9,203 bases of DNA from Gemmatimonadota bacterium. Its GTDB lineage: Bacteria; Gemmatimonadota; Gemmatimonadetes; Longimicrobiales; Gaopeijiaceae. The notes under the pieces are model-generated. The model saw only the letters and a program-made list of their open reading frames with translations, was not told the origin of the DNA and did no database searches. Shown here piece by piece: positions 6,127-9,203 of this stretch. Both the position numbers and the translations under genes were made by a program. Numbering within the stretch: the stretch's first letter is position 1; each line of letters opens with the position of its first letter. The DNA lies in assembly GCA_026713345.1 (NCBI GenBank), contig JAPOOQ010000244.1, positions 1 through 9,203 of the forward strand, in the 5' to 3' direction.

Positions 6127-9100
6127 GTGAAACTCGAAGATCTCCAGCCCCACTCCCGCGTGGAAGGGATCCACCCTGAACGGCCCGTCACGGTCGTCTC
6201 TACGAAATGGCTGGGCTCCCACGCGATCGAGGTGACCTACCGGACCCCATCAGGCGATGTCGCGACCGGGGTCGTCTACCGGGCCGACGAACCCGACCTT
6301 GAATCCGCTGGCAAACCCATCCCCTGGACCTTCGACGCCGACGGCGCTCTCTTCCGCCTCGTCTCAGAAGCCCACCGGATCCGTCTCGCCCACCTCTTCG
6401 ATCCCCTGCTGGCGGTCCACACTTCCCTCGTCGAGCCGCTGCCCCACCAGATCACGGCCGTCTACGAGTCGATGCTTCCGCGCCAGCCTCTCCGCTTCCT
6501 TCTCGCGGACGATCCCGGCAGCGGCAAGACGATCATGGCCGGCCTTCTGATGAAGGAGCTGATCGCCCGGGGCGACCTCCAGCGCTGCCTGGTCGTGTGT
6601 CCCGGGAGCCTGGCGGAACAGTGGCAGGACGAACTGGAGAGCCGCTTCCAGCTCCCCTTCACCCTCTACAGTGGCGACAAGCTGCATGCTGCCCGGTCCG
6701 GCAACTGGTTCCAGGAGAACGACCTGGTGATCGCGCGCCTCGACATGCTCTCCCGCAACGAAGAAGTCCAGGCACTGCTTCAGGCCCCCGACTGCGGCTG
6801 GGACCTCGTGGTCTGCGACGAAGCCCACAAGATGTCGGCAAGCTACTTCGGCAAGAAGATCAAGTTCACGAAGCGCTACCGACTCGGGCAGCTTCTCGGC
6901 CGTGTCACTCGCCACTTCCTCCTCATGACGGCAACGCCGCACAACGGCAAGGAGGACGACTTCCAACTCTTCATGGCTCTGCTGGACGGGGACCGCTTCG
7001 AGGGCCGCTTCCGCGCAGGCGTCCACCGGTCGGACACCTCGGATCTGATGCGCCGGATGGTGAAGGAAAGGCTGCTGAAGTTCGATGGCACACCGCTCTT
7101 CCCCGTGCGCCGGGCCTACACCGTCCCCTACAAGCTGTCCCAGGCCGAGGCTTCCCTGTACGGCGCTGTCACCCGGTACGTGCAACAGGAGTTCAACCGT
7201 GCCGAGAGGCTCGGAGGCAAGAAGCGGACGACCGTCGGATTCGCCCTGACGCTCCTTCAAAGACGCCTTGCCTCTTCGCCCGAGGCGATCTACCGCTCGC
7301 TTCGCCGTCGGCGTGAGCGATTGGCGAACCGGCTCACGGAGCTGGAGGATCTCCTTCGGCAAGCCTCAGTCCAAGCCACACCCTTGTTCGCTGGCCCCGA
7401 ATTCGACCTGGAGGACTTGGAGGATCTGGAGGACGCCCCGGAGGACGAAGCGGAGGAGCTCGAGTCCGAGGTCCTGGACCAGGCAACGGCGGCTCAGTCG
7501 AGCACCGAGCTTCGGGCTGAACTCAAGACACTCAAGGAACTCGAACGCCTCGCACGACAGGTGCTGAGCCGAAGCGACGACACCAAGTGGCGTGAGCTGG
7601 CAGGCCTGCTGGCGAAGATCTTCACACCCACCGCGCTGGCCAGCCGGGTCAAGGAGCGCAAAGCTGACTACGGAGCCGGCGAGATACCGCCACTCCAGCC
7701 GTCTCCGGGTCAGAAGCTGGTCATCTTCACCGAGCACAAGGACACCCTCGACTACCTGCACGATCGTATCAAGACACTGATCGGGAGGACCGAGGCCGTG
7801 GTCGTGATCCACGGTGGCCTGAATCGGCGTGACCGCCTCAAGGCGCAAGAGGCATTCCGTCACGATCCCGAAGTGAGGGTGCTGCTGGCCACCGACGCCG
7901 CCGGCGAGGGGATCAATCTGCAGCGCGCCCACCTGATGGTGAACTACGACCTTCCGTGGAACCCCAACCGCCTGGAGCAGCGGTTCGGTCGCATTCACCG
8001 AATCGGCCAGACCGAAGTCTGCCACCTGTGGAATCTTGTCGCCGACGACACACGCGAAGGCGAGGTCTACCGGACGCTGCTCGACAAGCTGGAGACTGAA
8101 CGGCGGGCCCTGGGCGGCCAGGTGTTCGACGTGCTGGGGCAGGGTCAGTTCGAGGGCCAACCACTGAGGAATCTGCTGGTCAAGGCGATCCGGTTTGGAG
8201 AACGGCCGGATATCCGCACCCACCTGACCACTGTCGTGGATCAGGCACTGGACCGGGGCAGGCTGCGCGGACTCATGCACGATCACGCCCTGGTCCAGGA
8301 CTCCATGGACACCAGCCGGCTGCACTTGGTTCGGGAGGAGATGGAACGCGCGCAGGCGCGCCGGCTTCAGCCTCACTTCATCGAATCCTTTTTCCTGGAG
8401 GCTTTCAGGAGTCTGGGCGGGTCGGCACGGCAGCGGGAGCCGCGTCGCTACCAAGTCTCCATGGTCCCGGCTGCGGTTCGGGCCCGAGCCCGCGAGATCG
8501 GGACCCGGGAACCGGTACACTCCCGGTACGAGCGCATCGTCTTCGAAAAGTCCCTGGTGGCGCCCAGGGGACAACCGAGTGCCGCGTTCGTATGTCCCGG
8601 ACACCCGCTCCTCGACGCGGTGCTCGACCTGACGCTGGAACGAAACCGTTCACTGTTGAAGCGAGGTGCCGTGCTTGTCGACGACGGCGACCACGGGCTG
8701 GAGCCACGCGTCCTCCTCTACCTCGAAAACGCCATTCAGGACGCTCGTCCCGCATCCGAGGGCGAGGGACGGACCATCTCCAGGCAGATGATCTACCTGG
8801 ATCTGGGGCCGGATGGGGTCCGAGGTCACGTTCGGTACGCTCCGTACCTCGACTTCCGGCCGCTGGCTGACGACGAGCCGCCACCCGGCGAGATCCTGGC
8901 CCGACCGGAGTGCGCGTGGATCAACAGGGAGATCGACAGCCGAGCGGAGGCGTATGCGGCCGAGCATGTCGTCCCCCAGCACCTGGCCGAGATTCGCGAA
9001 ACGAGAAAGGCTGCCATCGACAGGACCGAAGCGGCGGTGAAGGACCGGCTTACCAAGGAGATCTCGCATTGGGATCACCGCGCCGAGCAGCTCAAGCTGC

Positions 9101-9203
9101 AGGAAGCGGCGGGTCGGCAAGACGCGCGCTTGAATTCGCGTGAAGCTTCGAATAGGGCCGACCAGCTTCAGGAGCGGCTTTCGACCCGGATCGAGGAATT
9201 GGA
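6127..9203 (+). CDS. SNF2/DEAD-like helicase of DUF1156-linked defence clusters, 3' end outside window
   Basis: 1025 codons are visible and no stop is reached, so the gene runs off the right edge. It is a superfamily 2 helicase or translocase: PLPHQ at 104-108, Walker A DDPGSGKT at 128-135, motif II DEAH at 231-234, motif III TATPH at 268-272, motif V ATDAAGEGINLQ at 588-599 and motif VI QRFGRIHRIGQ at 618-628. An acidic linker (429-448, rich in Leu-Glu-Asp) separates the two RecA-like lobes. The C-terminal part from about 940 is Glu/Arg-rich and probably helical. I chose the GTG at 6127 because KLEDLQP is how relatives of this family begin as I recall them. No Shine-Dalgarno sequence is visible, and ATG 6001 is the main alternative. 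Close relatives are typically encoded beside DUF1156 methylases and DUF499 proteins in defence islands. The likely role is ATP-driven movement on DNA in methylation-linked restriction. All helicase motifs look intact. Confidence 0.9.
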   Translation, partial: MKLEDLQPHSRVEGIHPERPVTVVSTKWLGSHAIEVTYRTPSGDVATGVVYRADEPDLESAGKPIPWTFDADGALFRLVSEAHRIRLAHLFDPLLAVHTSLVEPLPHQITAVYESMLPRQPLRFLLADDPGSGKTIMAGLLMKELIARGDLQRCLVVCPGSLAEQWQDELESRFQLPFTLYSGDKLHAARSGNWFQENDLVIARLDMLSRNEEVQALLQAPDCGWDLVVCDEAHKMSASYFGKKIKFTKRYRLGQLLGRVTRHFLLMTATPHNGKEDDFQLFMALLDGDRFEGRFRAGVHRSDTSDLMRRMVKERLLKFDGTPLFPVRRAYTVPYKLSQAEASLYGAVTRYVQQEFNRAERLGGKKRTTVGFALTLLQRRLASSPEAIYRSLRRRRERLANRLTELEDLLRQASVQATPLFAGPEFDLEDLEDLEDAPEDEAEELESEVLDQATAAQSSTELRAELKTLKELERLARQVLSRSDDTKWRELAGLLAKIFTPTALASRVKERKADYGAGEIPPLQPSPGQKLVIFTEHKDTLDYLHDRIKTLIGRTEAVVVIHGGLNRRDRLKAQEAFRHDPEVRVLLATDAAGEGINLQRAHLMVNYDLPWNPNRLEQRFGRIHRIGQTEVCHLWNLVADDTREGEVYRTLLDKLETERRALGGQVFDVLGQGQFEGQPLRNLLVKAIRFGERPDIRTHLTTVVDQALDRGRLRGLMHDHALVQDSMDTSRLHLVREEMERAQARRLQPHFIESFFLEAFRSLGGSARQREPRRYQVSMVPAAVRARAREIGTREPVHSRYERIVFEKSLVAPRGQPSAAFVCPGHPLLDAVLDLTLERNRSLLKRGAVLVDDGDHGLEPRVLLYLENAIQDARPASEGEGRTISRQMIYLDLGPDGVRGHVRYAPYLDFRPLADDEPPPGEILARPECAWINREIDSRAEAYAAEHVVPQHLAEIRETRKAAIDRTEAAVKDRLTKEISHWDHRAEQLKLQEAAGRQDARLNSREASNRADQLQERLSTRIEEL
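7408..7434 (+). repeat. Three 9-base tandem units encoding Leu-Glu-Asp in the helicase linker
   Basis: Three near-identical 9-base units (CTGGAGGAC, TTGGAGGAT, CTGGAGGAC) encode three Leu-Glu-Asp repeats. They open an acidic linker between the two helicase lobes. Such codon-level repeats can expand or contract in steps of three residues without breaking the frame. Confidence 0.6.

Noticed and set aside
6364..8604. Two long leftward reading frames (6364-7362 and 7366-8604) opposite the helicase gene
   Set aside because: They are complementary to a gene with a full set of helicase motifs. Long antisense frames are common in GC-rich coding DNA, and their translations show no recognisable domain.
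1..9203. CRISPR array, tRNA or rRNA genes, insertion sequence or integrase
   Set aside because: No regularly spaced repeats, cloverleaf-like segments or transposase/recombinase motifs were seen on either strand.
6127..9203. Calling the helicase a DISARM DrmD protein
   Set aside because: The SNF2-like architecture is similar, but no drmA, drmB or drmC partner is in the window and the neighbouring methylase is of the DUF1156 type, so the specific name is not supported.

Overview
The window is a high-GC bacterial accessory region that reads as part of a phage-defence or restriction-type island. The phylum cannot be fixed from the sequence. GC-rich codons, frequent GTG starts and mostly Shine-Dalgarno-led genes fit many high-GC lineages (for example Gemmatimonadota, Acidobacteriota, Chloroflexota or Actinomycetota). 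No rRNA, tRNA, CRISPR array, transposase or integrase is visible.

Layout. (1) Positions 2-1114 (+) hold the 3' portion of a DUF1156 / COG1743-type DNA methylase. It enters from the left edge, carries an intact DPPY catalytic motif, and loses its usual C-terminal region at about 1037, where an unrelated short tail takes over. (2) Positions 1152-5979 (-) hold a tightly packed four-gene unit transcribed leftwards, vapB > vapC > trlF-like > Schlafen/AlbA-GHKL ATPase. The junctions are a 1-nt gap, a 5-nt gap and an 8-nt overlap. The unit comprises a VapBC toxin-antitoxin pair, a 957-residue protein joining a PHP phosphoesterase domain to an SMC/ABC-like ATPase (TrlF family), and a 426-residue protein with an AlbA_2 (Schlafen-like) domain and a GHKL-type ATPase C-terminus. 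(3) Positions 5980-6126 are a divergent control region with an inverted repeat overlapping a plausible vapB promoter. (4) Positions 6127-9203 (+) hold a large SNF2/DEAD-like helicase of the kind that commonly accompanies DUF1156 methylases. It runs off the right edge near its expected end.

Interpretation. The DUF1156 methylase and the helicase look like the remaining flanks of a methylase-helicase defence cluster. The leftward unit sits between them on the opposite strand and its far end lies close to the point where the methylase is broken, so it looks like a later acquisition. The trlF-like and AlbA-GHKL genes are translationally linked and combine a putative metal-dependent phosphoesterase, an SMC-like ATPase, a putative nucleic-acid-binding domain and a second ATPase. 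This pair is the best candidate here for a poorly described defence system, with vapBC at its head as a possible addiction or regulatory element. No 300-base stretch lacks a gene.
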